Assembly (NCBI GenBank): GCA_905182975.1
Contig: CAJJDM010000040.1
Span: 434,001-498,000, forward strand
DNA from: Paramecium primaurelia
Lineage: Eukaryota > Ciliophora > Oligohymenophorea > Peniculida > Parameciidae
Reading direction: 5' to 3'
Length of the DNA stretch: 64,000 nucleotides
The translations under genes and the position numbers were made by a program. A model generated the notes under the pieces. That model did no database searches. It was not told where the DNA came from and was given only the letters and a program-made list of their open reading frames with translations. Positions 1 to 12,200 of the stretch are shown one piece after another (positions within the stretch are counted from its first letter, which is position 1; the number at the start of each line of letters is the position of its first letter).

Positions 1-3000
1 ATTCTTCCTATTCATTAAGTATTTTATTTTATCTATTATCTTTGATTTTCTATATAATATTAAAAATATCTTGATAACTATTAAATGATCTACATAAATT
101 GTATGCATGATCATAATTTAATTAATATATAACTGTCTTCCAATACCCTAAACCAATTAATTCTTTATAACATGTAATTCCAAAACTATTTGATGAATTA
201 AGTTATTCTTCATATTTGAATTACAAGAATTTAGGATTAATAGATTCTAATATATTATTAATAGCTAATTATGAAACTGCTGCTTATTATAATATTTATT
301 TTCTATATAATTTATTTGCAATAATCTAATAATTATCTTTTAAAGGATTCCTTGTTAATGGAGTATAAAGAGAAGCCAATGAAACTAAATATCTACCTAT
401 ATGTTAAGCTAATTTAAATTAATTGCAAACATAAATGCATAATTTATAACTTTTAAATTATTCTAATAAATCTAGAATTAAATAGATAGTATCAATATCT
501 ATATTATCTAAATCATATAAGAAATTGATCATATGATCAAACTCTTTCTCTTCTCCAGTTCTATTTGATAATAAAGTAGCCTTGTGTGTCTGTTTTTCAA
601 TGTGAATCTTAAATTCATCAGAAAAAAATTAAAATTTTTAAACTAATTATTATAAAACATTATTCTTAATAAAGATATTAGATCTTGATTTTAAGAGTGA
701 AACATTAGATGGTTAATTTAATAATAAAACATTTGAAAATTGTGATTCAACACTAGAGGTAGCAATAGATTTGATTAAAGATTTTTAGTTATTTTTTAAC
801 CATTCATCTTCTGGATCAAAAATTGAAAGATGATCAAAAGATTCTTCATTTTAAACTTAAAAGGATTCTGAGTCATCAATTTCAATAATATCTTATTTGT
901 TCTATTTTAATATACTAATTTAAGATGTTTCAATATTATTATTAATATTCTCTTCTTAAACTTATTGTGATTCATTTATCAAAGAATTCTATATTTAGAA
1001 ACTTTAAGATTAATCATTAATATCTTCTTAAATTATACTAGTCTCTTCAATTAAATTCTACTCTTCCATTTCTTTTTCCTATTGTTCAATCTACTCTGTC
1101 ATTTCTTAAAGAAAACTAGGAAAAAATTTATTCAAGAAAGCCATTCTTTCATCAATTGTAAATTCATCCTTATGTAAATTTAATAATTCAATAATTCTCT
1201 ACCAATTATTAGCTTTTTTAAAACAATCAAGTGCTCTTCTAATATCATTAATTTAATAAAATAGATCTGCAGCCTCTTCAAAATAACCAGCAAAATATGC
1301 AGATTCAGCAGTTTCACTTTTACAATTAGTCAATTTATATTATTCATAAGCTTTATTATATTCTTTACCTGAAAAATAACATTGAGCTGCTCTTAAAGGA
1401 AAATTAATCTGTTCAAATAATTTTGCTGCTGCAATATAATTAGTTTTATTCTCATTAAATATATTAGCTTAAGTAGCTAAAAAATAAGCTCTAGATTTAA
1501 TTGCTAGTTCTTCATCACCAGAAAATTTAAAACATTTAGCTGCTTAATCATAATTATTGAGTCTAAACATTTTGTATCCTTATTTTTTCCAATTAGCTTA
1601 ATTATCAATAGTATGTTCAAGGAGAAATTATGTATCAGAAACCTAAATATTCTTTTTCTAAACAATATTAACGACATCTAATTTCTCCCATATAGATTAA
1701 ATTATAAATCTTTTTTTATTTGATTGATCAAATATTATTAATCTTTTTTTTGGTCTAGTTATAGCTACATATAATTATTTTAAGTCTTAACACAATGACA
1801 TATATTCTTAAAAGGCATCTAAGTTTGATTTTTATTTTTTTAAGTCAATTCTTTCTTTCAATTTTAATTATTTAATTTCTACTAATTTTTTCTAATCATT
1901 GTAATCTGTTGTTACTACTTCAGATTAATGAACTATAAAATATACAATATAATATACCTGTTAAATAATTTTTATATCCTTCTTCAGACATATATACTGA
2001 TTAAATTTCAAATTCATTTAAAATTTTCCAATCATCTACAGAAGTAGGACAATCATTAAAGAAATTATATAAAATTACATCATCAAATTCTAAACCCTTT
2101 GCTTCATATATTGTTAGAACTAATGCATTTTAAAGTTCTTAAGGTAATTTTTCCTTTGATTCTTAATCTTTTACTATAATAGCTTAATTGCATCCAAATT
2201 CAACTGTTTTTCTATCATTAGTAAAAAATTCTTAAATATAAGATAATAAATCTTAAGGATCTTCTGTTTATAATATAACAGGTTTTGGTCCAGTTAAATC
2301 AGATGTTTCCTTTTTTAATCTATCAATTTTATATGGAAAACAAATCTCTAAGACTCTTATAACAGAATTGGCTAATTATAGAATTTAATTGTGTGATCTA
2401 AAATTAATATTTAAATCAAATAATGTCATATTTGATTATCTTCTTCTTTAATTACCTCTATAATTTAAGATACAATTTTAAACTTCAAAAAATTTAAATC
2501 CTATTCCTTTTGCTATATTCTAAGCATTGTCTCCACAACAAAATAAACCAAATTCTGCCATTCTATCTAATAATACTAGAACAGCTCTTGGAACATCTTA
2601 AAGTTCATCTAACATTAAATAATGTACACATTCAATCATATCATTTCCTTAAGATAATTCATAGTTAATATGATTTACAATATCTAATAAATCATAATAT
2701 CCATAACTTTATTTTAATCTTTCATAAGTTTCAAAGGCTTTATATAGTAATTTTGTTTATACTTCTGATAAAATTCTATGATAATAAACATAATTCTCAA
2801 AATTCATATATTTATCAGGATATTCATGTGAAGTTTCATGACCTTTAATTTTTGTGCAAATTTCACTCCAAACCAAAGTTGGATCAAAAGTTGAAACATC
2901 ATAATATTCCTATTTCAAATCTTTAACAATCTTAGGCCAAAATACTCTTTCAAAAATCTCTAATGTAACTTCTTACAAATTTGTTTCTATAAATTCTTAA

Positions 3001-4755
3001 TTGTCAATTAAACTAATATGTTTATGAAGTAATTCTTCATTAAATGGTTAAACAGTTTAATTTTTATCTAGTGTCATAAGACCAGCTGATTCATTATGCC
3101 ATTATGATAATTTATTTTAATATCCTCCATATACTTTAAAAAATGAATGGATAAGTGAAGAATCAATAAGTGCCAATAATTTACGCAAAGTTAAGAAAAC
3201 AGGAAATTATTATATTTCACTAAATTTATTAAATTTTCCCATTTCTTTTTCAAATTCATTAATATCTTCATCTTCTATTTCATAATCATTCTAAAATTCT
3301 TATTAATTATTATTATCATCATTATCATTATCTTTATCATTTTATTATAATGCTTCTATTATTTAAAAAGTACTCTATTCTAAATCAATATTTTAAGTTT
3401 AAATATTCTCTTATTACTCCTATTTTACTCTTTATCTTTTAGTATTAATAACATTTTAGATATTATTGACTAATTAATCATATAATCTTTTAACTTGACA
3501 AGCTAATAATGGACTTGCAGTTACAAATATTGTTTTTAATTATGAATTTTAATCTTATTATGATAAATTGATATCATTTGATGAATATTTTATTTAATTT
3601 AATTTGATTCTCAATTTATATAATATATCAGTTGAAAATAATTTTAAAAGTGCACATGTAGTTTTACCTGTTCCACTTCTACCAATTACCAAAGCATCTC
3701 CTCCATATGAAATAACATTTTGTTATTCTTAAGTTAGTTTTACTCTAAAATTAGGAATATTTTTTATTATTGTTAATAATTATTATGATGATGGTAAATA
3801 ACAATATTTTTTTATTATCTAATTATTTTATCTTATTTCTTATATTTATTTTAATTTTTTATAATATTTTTCTTCGTCTTCTATTGTCATCCATAAATTT
3901 AGTTTATTATTATATACATATTAATTCCCTTAACATAATAATGGTTTAAAGATTCGAGGTCCAATCAATAAAAATTAATTTTCATTTATTTCTCCAACTC
4001 TTAAATATTTCACTTTTTTTTTATCACTAAATTCTTAAATATATTTCATATCTGTAAAAAAGTTTGGTATACTTTATTATGTTTTAAGATATTTTTCATA
4101 TGGTTATGGATTTTTATGGTATGTACCTTCATTCAACTCAACAAATATCAATTCATGTACATAATCAAATTAAATTGGATGTTCTGAACCATTCATAACA
4201 GGATATTTCTTAGGAAAAACTTAAAAAAACATAGTAGTCCTACCATCAACAGCCAACTATAATTAAAAATCATATTAAAATGGAAATTTTATACTACCAA
4301 CTTATATCTGATTTACGTTAACCCATTAATATTAATTAAATTTTCCTTAAACTAAGATCTTAATTAAAACAACTACTTTAATAAATTCATCATCTTTCAG
4401 AGATAACAATTTTTATTGAAATTATTCTAATTTAATACTTTATTTTACTTGTAAAAGAAAAATCCCAAATTTTTTAAGGGAAAAAGGTATATGATGGAAG
4501 GCTTTATAAAAATAACTTTATGTCTTCTTCTATATTTACTGTTATTCCCATATATCTATATTCATTTATATGGGATAAAGTTTATAAATATGATGTAAGA
4601 ATGCTTTTGGGATTTAATTTTTATTCAAATTTTGCATTCATAATTTTTTAAACCTAATTTATAGAATTTTCAAGTTCTGTTTTCTCTTTTAGATACTAAT
4701 TCATAAAAGCCTGACTTATCTTTTGTTTTTATTAGATTTATTAGTTCTGTTTCAT
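1..4755 (-). CDS. TRANK1-like UvrD-family helicase with TPR-like C-terminal part (3' end beyond window)
   Basis: The frame is open to the left edge, about 1,570 codons from the ATG at 4755, with TAA/TAG as Gln. A Walker A motif, GRSGTGKT, lies near residue 355 (3661-3690). The C-terminal helicase motifs follow: EAKGLEFDDVILYNFF (about 2055-2105) and LYVAITRPKK (about 1740-1770). Downstream, Ala/Tyr/Phe-spaced helical repeats (about 1150-1640) resemble the TPR-like region that follows the helicase core in vertebrate TRANK1. The N-terminus is about 350 residues without a recognised domain. At least one 25-nt intron is clear (1933-1957, GTATAT...TAG on the minus strand). The family is superfamily 1; its cellular role is poorly known. 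An insertion-rich UvrD/Rep helicase of another subfamily is the alternative, but the GLEFDDV..YNFF block fits TRANK1 best. Confidence 0.8.
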
Positions 4756-4949
4756 TTTAATTCTTTAATAATAAAATTAATATTTTTCTTTAATTTCAGA
4801 GAATTGTTTAATTAAATAAAGTTTATGAAAGAATATATGGTTACAACAATTTTATAAGATAATATATATGATTTAAATATATTTAAAATTCTTTTTTCAT
4901 AAAATCTATAGAAATTATTGTTAAAAAGTATTATAAACAAATTATATTT

Positions 4950-6676
4950 TCATTTGTCAAAAAACAGTAACTCTGCTGCCATAGATCCTTTAAAAAATTC
5001 TAAATTGCTATTTACTGAACTACTTTCGAATGATTTTTCTTTTAATTTTAATTTAGAGAGATAATTGATGATTTCTATAGTATAATTTTCATTTATTGGT
5101 TTATTGAAACTAAAAAAGTCAAGTAATTCCTTTGGAATAGAATTTAATGCTCTGTTTTTAAACATTATATTATTATCTCTTTATTATATGCTTGATAAAA
5201 TAATGTTCTTGATATAATCATATTTTTTGCATATTCTTAATATTTCATCTTCTTATTCTATTAGAATCTTTGATAGTGGAGGTTAAGATGAAATAATACT
5301 CTAAACTTGAATATTTATTTATTCTTATTTTTAATTTTCTTCAAATAAGGAATTAGAAATATCTTGATAATTAATTGCAGCACTTCCTCCTTATTATGTA
5401 CTTTCACTTATTAACATTATACTACTTAATTATTTTTATTCTTTCAATAATTTTATCATTTTAAGTAAGATTTATTCTGAATTTTATTATAAGAAATCAT
5501 CAAATTAAAATAATTTTGAATTAAATTAGTATTAAAAATCTTACTCAATGCACATTGCATTTTATTTAGATTCTTAATTTTAGTATTATTCAATAAGTTT
5601 GTTTAATTCTACTTATGAAAGCAATTTAAAATTTTCTTTTATTTTTTCTTCACAATATTCAAAGAATAAACAATCAAAATAATTTTCACAAATCCACAAT
5701 GGTATTGAAGATTTAAGAAAATTGTTATCTTTTTCCCATTTTTCAATAAACACTAACAAATCACCTTTTGATTCAAAATATAGATTATTCATTAAATCCT
5801 ATGAATCTTTTTGAATAATTTAAATAATATCTTTAAGTTAATCTGAAAATTAAAAGTCACTTCTACCAATCCATTATAAATTAGCAACATCAATATTTAT
5901 ATCAATTATTGCATTAAATAATTTATGAAATTAAATATCTAATTAATTATTAGATCTTCTTGCAATTTTAAATTCATCAAGTATAAAATCAATATTTAAT
6001 TATTAAACCATGCATCCCCATAATTTACCTCCAATTATTTCAATTTTTAATTCTGGAGATAATTTATAGAATTTTTCATCAAAATATTTATTGATTGGAT
6101 TTAAATCAAAACATGGATCCTTAGAAAATTTAATCAAATGATTTTAAAAGTGTTCCCAAATCAATGTATAAACCTAACTTTAAACTAAAATATTATTTTT
6201 GAGTTCTCTAATAATTTAATTTGCTAAATTGCAATAACTTTTAAGTCCTTAAAATAGCAATATTAATGAATTTTCATATTCACCTTCATAATTTGATTTC
6301 AAATTATCAAAATTCATTAATCTAAAATTCCTGACAAATTCTGAATCTATTTTCTAAATTTCTATTTAATTATATCTATTATCAGATTTTTTAGCAATTA
6401 ATTAACATTAAAAACCTGAACTTAAGTAATTGAGTAAAACGTCTTCAAATTATGTAATTTATAATGGAATAGATTTACTAAGAATATTTATCACTTTCTT
6501 TCTATAAATTATTGTAAATATAATTACCTGTTTTTTTCAAAGTTAAATGGAAACTTTATGAAAATTTATCTTAAATAGTTCAGCATTTTCACATCTGCTT
6601 ATAATTCTATGTCCTCTATTAGAAATTTTAAACAATTAAGCAATGATCTTTAATTATTAGATTAGGCTCCTCCCAT
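4950..6676 (-). CDS. Unrecognised 566-residue protein with N-myristoylation signal
   Basis: The start MGGAQSNN fits the N-myristoylation pattern (Gly2, Ser6), so membrane association is inferred. One 26-nt intron (GTAATT...TAG, about 6502-6527) restores the frame, and the spliced length is exactly 567 codons. The stop is TGA at 4950. The protein is mostly helical in character, Leu/Ile/Lys/Gln-rich, without obvious transmembrane segments. The C-terminal third is acidic and Gln/Ser-rich. I recognise no domain. It lies head-to-tail 195 bp upstream of the TRANK1-like gene on the same strand. Co-function is not supported by anything but position. Confidence 0.75.
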
Positions 6677-7192
6677 TTATTTAATTAATGACTTTTTGTA
6701 TTCTAATTCTGAATTCTAACTCCTAATTTATAGAATTATTGTTTTAATATAGAATGTAAAATATATATAAATTGTTTAAGTATATTTTATTTTTGACCTA
6801 CAGTAAAATATATGTAATTTTCATATCAAAATCAAAGACAGAGGGTAACTAATTATTGTGAGAGAATAAATTGAGTTATCCTTTAAATTACAAATCCAAA
6901 TTATTTATATCAAAATCAACTTATAGATTGTAGTTTTGATTCTGAAAATAATTTAAGGATATCATAAAATCATTATTTATTCAATGTATCTAAAAATAAA
7001 TAAATTTTCATTAGTTAAAATAAATAGATTCTAAATTTAGCATAAGCAGTTAATAAATTAATAACATGAATTATTGTTGCTAAAAACAATAAAAAATTAA
7101 AATATATGTTGAAAAACATATAGAAAATATTTAATATTGCCTATTAATTTTTTTAATTGATATAATAATCAATACTCAGAATATAAGAGAGA
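6677..7192. other. Intergenic, nothing recognised
   Basis: About 515 bp of AT-rich sequence between two minus-strand genes. A plus-strand frame runs open under the ciliate code for part of it, but it has no recognisable motif and no good start context. I see no RNA gene or repeat. Confidence 0.5.
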
Positions 7193-7636
7193 TCATATGT
7201 TAATCTTTTTCCAACCATCCTTTCGCATTGAAGTTTTAGTTGTCATTAATTTTGCTTTTAAAGGAGAAAGTGAAGATGGCATAGAATCTGGCAAGAATTT
7301 CTCATCTTCAGATTACAAATAATTCAATTCAATAAAAATAATGATATCTCGAACGAAATCAAGATCATTTTAAAATTATCCATTTATTTAAGCTTCAATT
7401 AGGGATTATTAAATAAGAAGTTTAAATTCCAAAAATGCTAGACGAGATATTTAGCCCAATTTAATAATTCCAATAATTTAAGGAATTTTGAAATCTAACT
7501 CTTCATTATTACATCTCAATAATGTACAAAATTAGGTTGAATATTTGGATAAGTCTATATTTTATTCAAGCCTTTTTGATATTTTCCATTAAAATTAATT
7601 TATTAAAGGATGAGTACTTACCCTATATTTATTCAT
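7193..7636 (-). CDS. Small uncharacterised protein, 147 residues
   Basis: A single uninterrupted frame of 148 codons from ATG at 7636 to TGA at 7193, using several TAA/TAG as Gln. The middle contains a Leu/Ile-rich, probably helical stretch, and the C-terminal 30 residues are basic (Lys/Arg with Thr/Ser). No domain is recognised. The real-gene call rests on codon use typical of the neighbours and on the start and stop falling cleanly between flanking genes. The gene upstream on the same strand stops at 7740, so about 100 bp separates the two. Confidence 0.6.
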
Positions 7637-7739
7637 TAATAATAATATTTGATTATATATAAATTTTAATTTAGAAAGTAATGATAAATATACATATGAT
7701 TGAAATTTAATTAGAATATAAAAATGATATTTATAAAAG

Positions 7740-8833
7740 TCAATCGAAGAATTAATTTTTTTTTTTTGAGTAATTTATGTTTTCAATATTTTTTTTAATT
7801 ACTTTATTTAATGAATCTTAAAATTGATTAATTCTTTCTTATTCCTCTGATTATTTAACTTTGGCAAAGCGATAAAAGAAAATACTATTTCTTTCAGCAT
7901 TTCTACCAACATTACTTTCATCCATATCTAATAGACTTGTTATAGCTGAATCATTCTATACTTACCACATTTAATCCTATTTTGTAAAGAAAGATCTTCT
8001 ATTCTTATATTATTTATATAATTTGATACCAAACTATCAGATTTTACAGGAGAGAATAAGGCTGTCAACTCCATTAGAATCCTTGAACGCCTTTACATTT
8101 TTTCACTAATTTCTTGATTTAAGTTCTTTTTTTTATTTCCAGTAGATTTTTACTCTAAATAAAATTACTTTAATTATTTTCTAGGAACAATATCATCAAA
8201 AGCTTCTAATTCTGTAACTAAAGATTTAATTTAAGGAGGCTATTATTTTTCAAAATAATCTGCTAATTCATAATAAATTTCATTATGTCTTCTTAATTAA
8301 TATATTGGTGTATTATATTTTCTGTTGTCATCTCTTGTTAATGATCTTAATTTCATAATTAACTCTTATCTTGAAAGATCAGTGAAATTACATTTTTCTT
8401 CTGTATTTCTATGAGTCTCAGCTAGTCTATTATACAATTAATACAAATCTTCATTGGGTTGTTATCTCAAGCCTAAATTAATATCTTTACTTATTCTTTC
8501 ATATTCACATTAATCTTTTAATTTTATTCTCCCATCTAATTACCATCCTTTATATTATTTTATTGGATCATAATTTTATTTGAATATTTTGTAACCAGGT
8601 GGTCCAAAATCATTTTATGTAGCATCTAATTTGCAATGTTAAGCTTAACAATATTTAAGTGCTTTTTTCTTTTCAAAACCAGCTCTCCTTAATTTGGCAA
8701 ATACAGTTGCATTTTCTTGATTTTCTTCAGTAAACTTACGTCTAGGAATAAATCTTTAACAATCTCTAAATAAACCACTAGTTAATTTATTTGGTTTTTC
8801 AAATGGAGATGAACTAAATGCAGTTTCTCTCAT
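7740..8833 (-). CDS. Uncharacterised basic protein, 355 residues (intact member of a local pair)
   Basis: Starts at ATG 8833 (METAFSSSPFEK-like opening after MR) and ends at TGA 7740. One 26-nt intron (GTATCA...AAG, in the 8000-8035 area) is needed to keep the conserved C-terminal part in frame, giving exactly 356 codons. The sequence is rich in Lys/Arg/Gln and Tyr, with a central NDFGPPGYKIF segment and no membrane segment. I do not recognise the family. A degenerate copy lies immediately upstream (9010-9800), sharing blocks such as GLFR.C.RF, KALKYC and ELADY.EKQ. That shows this gene belongs to a duplicated family and supports its being a real coding sequence. The A12 run near its end fixes the stop. 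Confidence 0.7.
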
Positions 8834-9009
8834 TATAATATGATAATAATATAATTAGAATTAATAATCATATATATTTCAAATCTTTATCATATAAAGT
8901 TTCATCAAATTTACAATTTATCCTATCAACAACTTTTCAGACTAATTAATCTAGTATTTATAAAAATTATTTTTTTACTCTTTAATCTCCATTTGGTATT
9001 ATTTAGTCT

Positions 9010-9800
9010 ATAGATGATTTTAATTGTTGCATATTTTTTGAAGTTGAAAGCATTTAGTTTCATCGATTATTATCAGTTTTTGGATCAAAATTTATCGCTA
9101 CTCTATAGTATAATTTTAATTGAGGGATCATTTGGACAAATATTCAATCAATTAATATAATCCCTTTTATTTTTACTTTTATCCTTTCTCTTTATCTATT
9201 CTTATTATATCTTATCTCTAAATTCTAGGCTCTATTATAAATTGTTCTCTTCATTATTTTTGGATTATTTCATCAAATAATCCTATATCAATTATTAAGG
9301 TACTAGGTAAAGGTTTTATTTTTCATAGTAATCTGCTAGTTCAAAATAATGGTCTTTTTTCCTGTTCCCATTTAAAATTATGGAAGCTTAAATCATTTAC
9401 TTGAATTAATAAAACCTAATAAAACTCTTCGGCCTTTCATATATATTTTATTCATCTTAATTACTGGAATGTATAAATCCATCATCTCATTTAACCCTTT
9501 AAAATTTCTCAGAACTTCTCTCATTCATTTCTCCAACTATTTGCCAAACTCAAATAATCCTCTATTTATCAAGAGAAGTTTAGAAATTTTGAATTCCATG
9601 TTTACCTTGTTAAACATAAATTTTACAATGGCAAGCAAAACAATACTTTAATGCTTTATCTCTAATTAATTCAAACCTTCAAAGCTTAGAATACATCATT
9701 GCGTCCTCTTCATTTGGTTGAAGTGAGCTTACTTTGGGTTAGAATCTTTTACATTATCTGAACAATCCAATCTCTGTTGGAAAAATAGATGAATTATTCA
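9010..9800 (-). pseudogene. Decayed tandem copy of the 7740-8833 gene
   Basis: Read on the minus strand, 9800-9580 gives IGLFRQCKRF, then KALKYC..CHCK, matching GLFRDCQRF and KALKYCQAQHCK of the neighbouring intact gene. Between and after these are in-frame TGA codons. A second matching block at about 9240-9370 (HYFELADYYEKQ, then LFDEII) continues only after a frame change, where the intact gene has YYELADYFEKQ and AFDDIV. So the copy carries at least three disabling changes. The 5' part is better preserved than the 3' part, and below about 9200 similarity is no longer visible. Confidence 0.7.
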
Positions 9801-10162
9801 ACCTAACATACTTCATTAATCAATATTTATAATTATCATCTTATTCAAATTTGTTTTTTATATTTACTTCTTGAACTTACAATTCTTCTTTAAAAATAAA
9901 AAGATTAATCTATACATTTATGATTTTTCATTGTACCTAATGAATTTATTTACTAAACTTATTTAATTTATTATAATTATTTTAAGATTGTACTATGAGA
10001 CTAATTATTAAGTGAAGAGATTTTATTACTAATTATCTAAACAAGATTATTACATACTTAGTCTTAGATTTGATTTTTAGATAGTCTTAAATTTTAATTT
10101 TAAGATAAAAATTTAGATTTAAATTTTAATTATAATTTATAAAAATATTTATGATATCTATT
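9801..10162. other. Intergenic, nothing recognised
   Basis: About 360 bp, AT-rich with homopolymer runs, lying between the pseudogene and the stop of the VHS gene. No coding or RNA signal seen. Confidence 0.5.
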
Positions 10163-11988
10163 TCAAACAGAAAGTATAAAAACTAAAATGTTTAAGATTT
10201 ATTCTGATATATTCTATTTTCCATTCAACTGGCATATCTAAATTAACATTTTATTATTTGGCTATAATATATATCTTACTAAATAATTTGAATTATCACA
10301 TTATATTATTGATCCATATTTAATTTCATCAATACCTGCTAAAAACTCCTTTTTTTTATGACTATTCAATTCTAAAACCAAAATATTCTTACTGAATACA
10401 TTGCTCACCCAACTGAAATTGTATTCAAATTCTTGACTTCTTATTACATAATTTTTTACTGTTTGCCAATATATCTAATATTCTTTTAAAGATAAACTTA
10501 TAAATTTAAAGCAACTAAACAGTGAAATCGGTAAATAACATTTGTAATTGATTGTTTTTGTTGTTTAAATTTTTATGTTTACAAAAGAAATTCCAAAAGG
10601 AAATTAATTAATATTAAATTCAATTACTTGATCTTCAGAAGAATCTTAATATAATTAAATCGACTATCTCTTTTAAATTCCAGTTGATATTTCATTAACA
10701 AATTAAAAATTTAAATCCATTTTAAAACCTGATAATTTATTGGAATTTAAAAAAAATAGATGTAATATCATTTTTCTTTCATTAAATTTATCTAATTTAC
10801 ATCCAATTTCCAATTATTTACATGTAAATAGTAAGGATTAATTAGATAAAATTGATTATTTTAAATATCCAATATTTTAATTGTCTAAATTCAAGTTCTA
10901 CCATTCAGAATAAGAAGCAGAAATCATGCCTTTTTAATTATTTTTTAAACGATCTCTATAATATTCAAATGGATTTGTGAATGGAAAAATAATTCTTTTT
11001 TAACTTTCTGTCAAAATAGGTTAATCATACAAACTTTATTTTAAGTTCGAATTATATGGATGAAATTGCTAAGCTGTTTTTGAGTATTAACCTACTGATT
11101 CACTTCTCTTCTTAATTTCAAATTCTTATTACTTATTTTATTTTAAATCATAGATTTCTTTACTTTATAAGGCAATCTATTTTGATTTTAATTACATTTC
11201 ATTCAAAATCTGTTCATGCTATTAATATAGATTATCATATTGTTTTTATAATTAATTATGTTTGTAGTCAAGAGTTTAGTAATCTAATTAAAGTTTTTAA
11301 TATTCTTAGAATTATTTTAGCAATTAATTGTTACTATCAACTTTATCATTCTTTTCATATACAATCTATTTTAAATTAGAAATCTCATTAATTTTATCTT
11401 ATAATTCTTAAGAATATTATTATTATTTGATTTCATATTTTTCTATAATCTAAGTAACTTATTATTTTAATCTTTGATTTTCTTCTTTTAAAAGTTCTAT
11501 TTCTATTTTGTCATTTACATGATAATTTTCTCGCTTTTATGAAGAGCTTCTATGTTATTGTTAAGATTATTCTAACTTTCTTTAGGATACTTAACTTAAA
11601 CTTAAGGAAGGTTAAGAAATTCTTGAACTATTATTTGCTTAGTCTTACTTAAAATTTTATATTTGCTTTTACTTAATATAAGTTTCTTAAATTTAATTAA
11701 TTTAGCCTTCTAATTTAACTTAAGCATCTATTTGGTTTAAATTTCCATTTTTTTTTTCATTGAGGTTTTATTATCTTTAAGAAAAACTATAAATTTAATC
11801 AAATCCTTCAATTTTTAATCCAGATTTTAGTTGATTAACTTTTTCATCATAATTATTTTTTTTTGAATTTTAATAATCTTCTGATTATTATTACTATTAT
11901 GATAATAATAATTATTATTACTGTTATTATTATTACTATTATTATTATTATTATTGCTATTATTATTATTATTGTTATTATGATTATG

Positions 11989-12075
<87 letters not shown>

Positions 12076-12160
12076 GTTATTATTATTGTTATTATTATTA
12101 TTATTATTACTATTATTATTATTATTATTATTGTTATTATTATTGTTATTGTTATTGTTA

Positions 12161-12200
<40 letters not shown>

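Noticed and set aside
7633..7740. ATGA-type overlap between the stop of the 355-residue gene and the start of the 147-residue gene
   Set aside because: Recounting the poly-T run on the plus strand (12 T) moves the stop to 7740 and makes the spliced length a multiple of three; there is no overlap.
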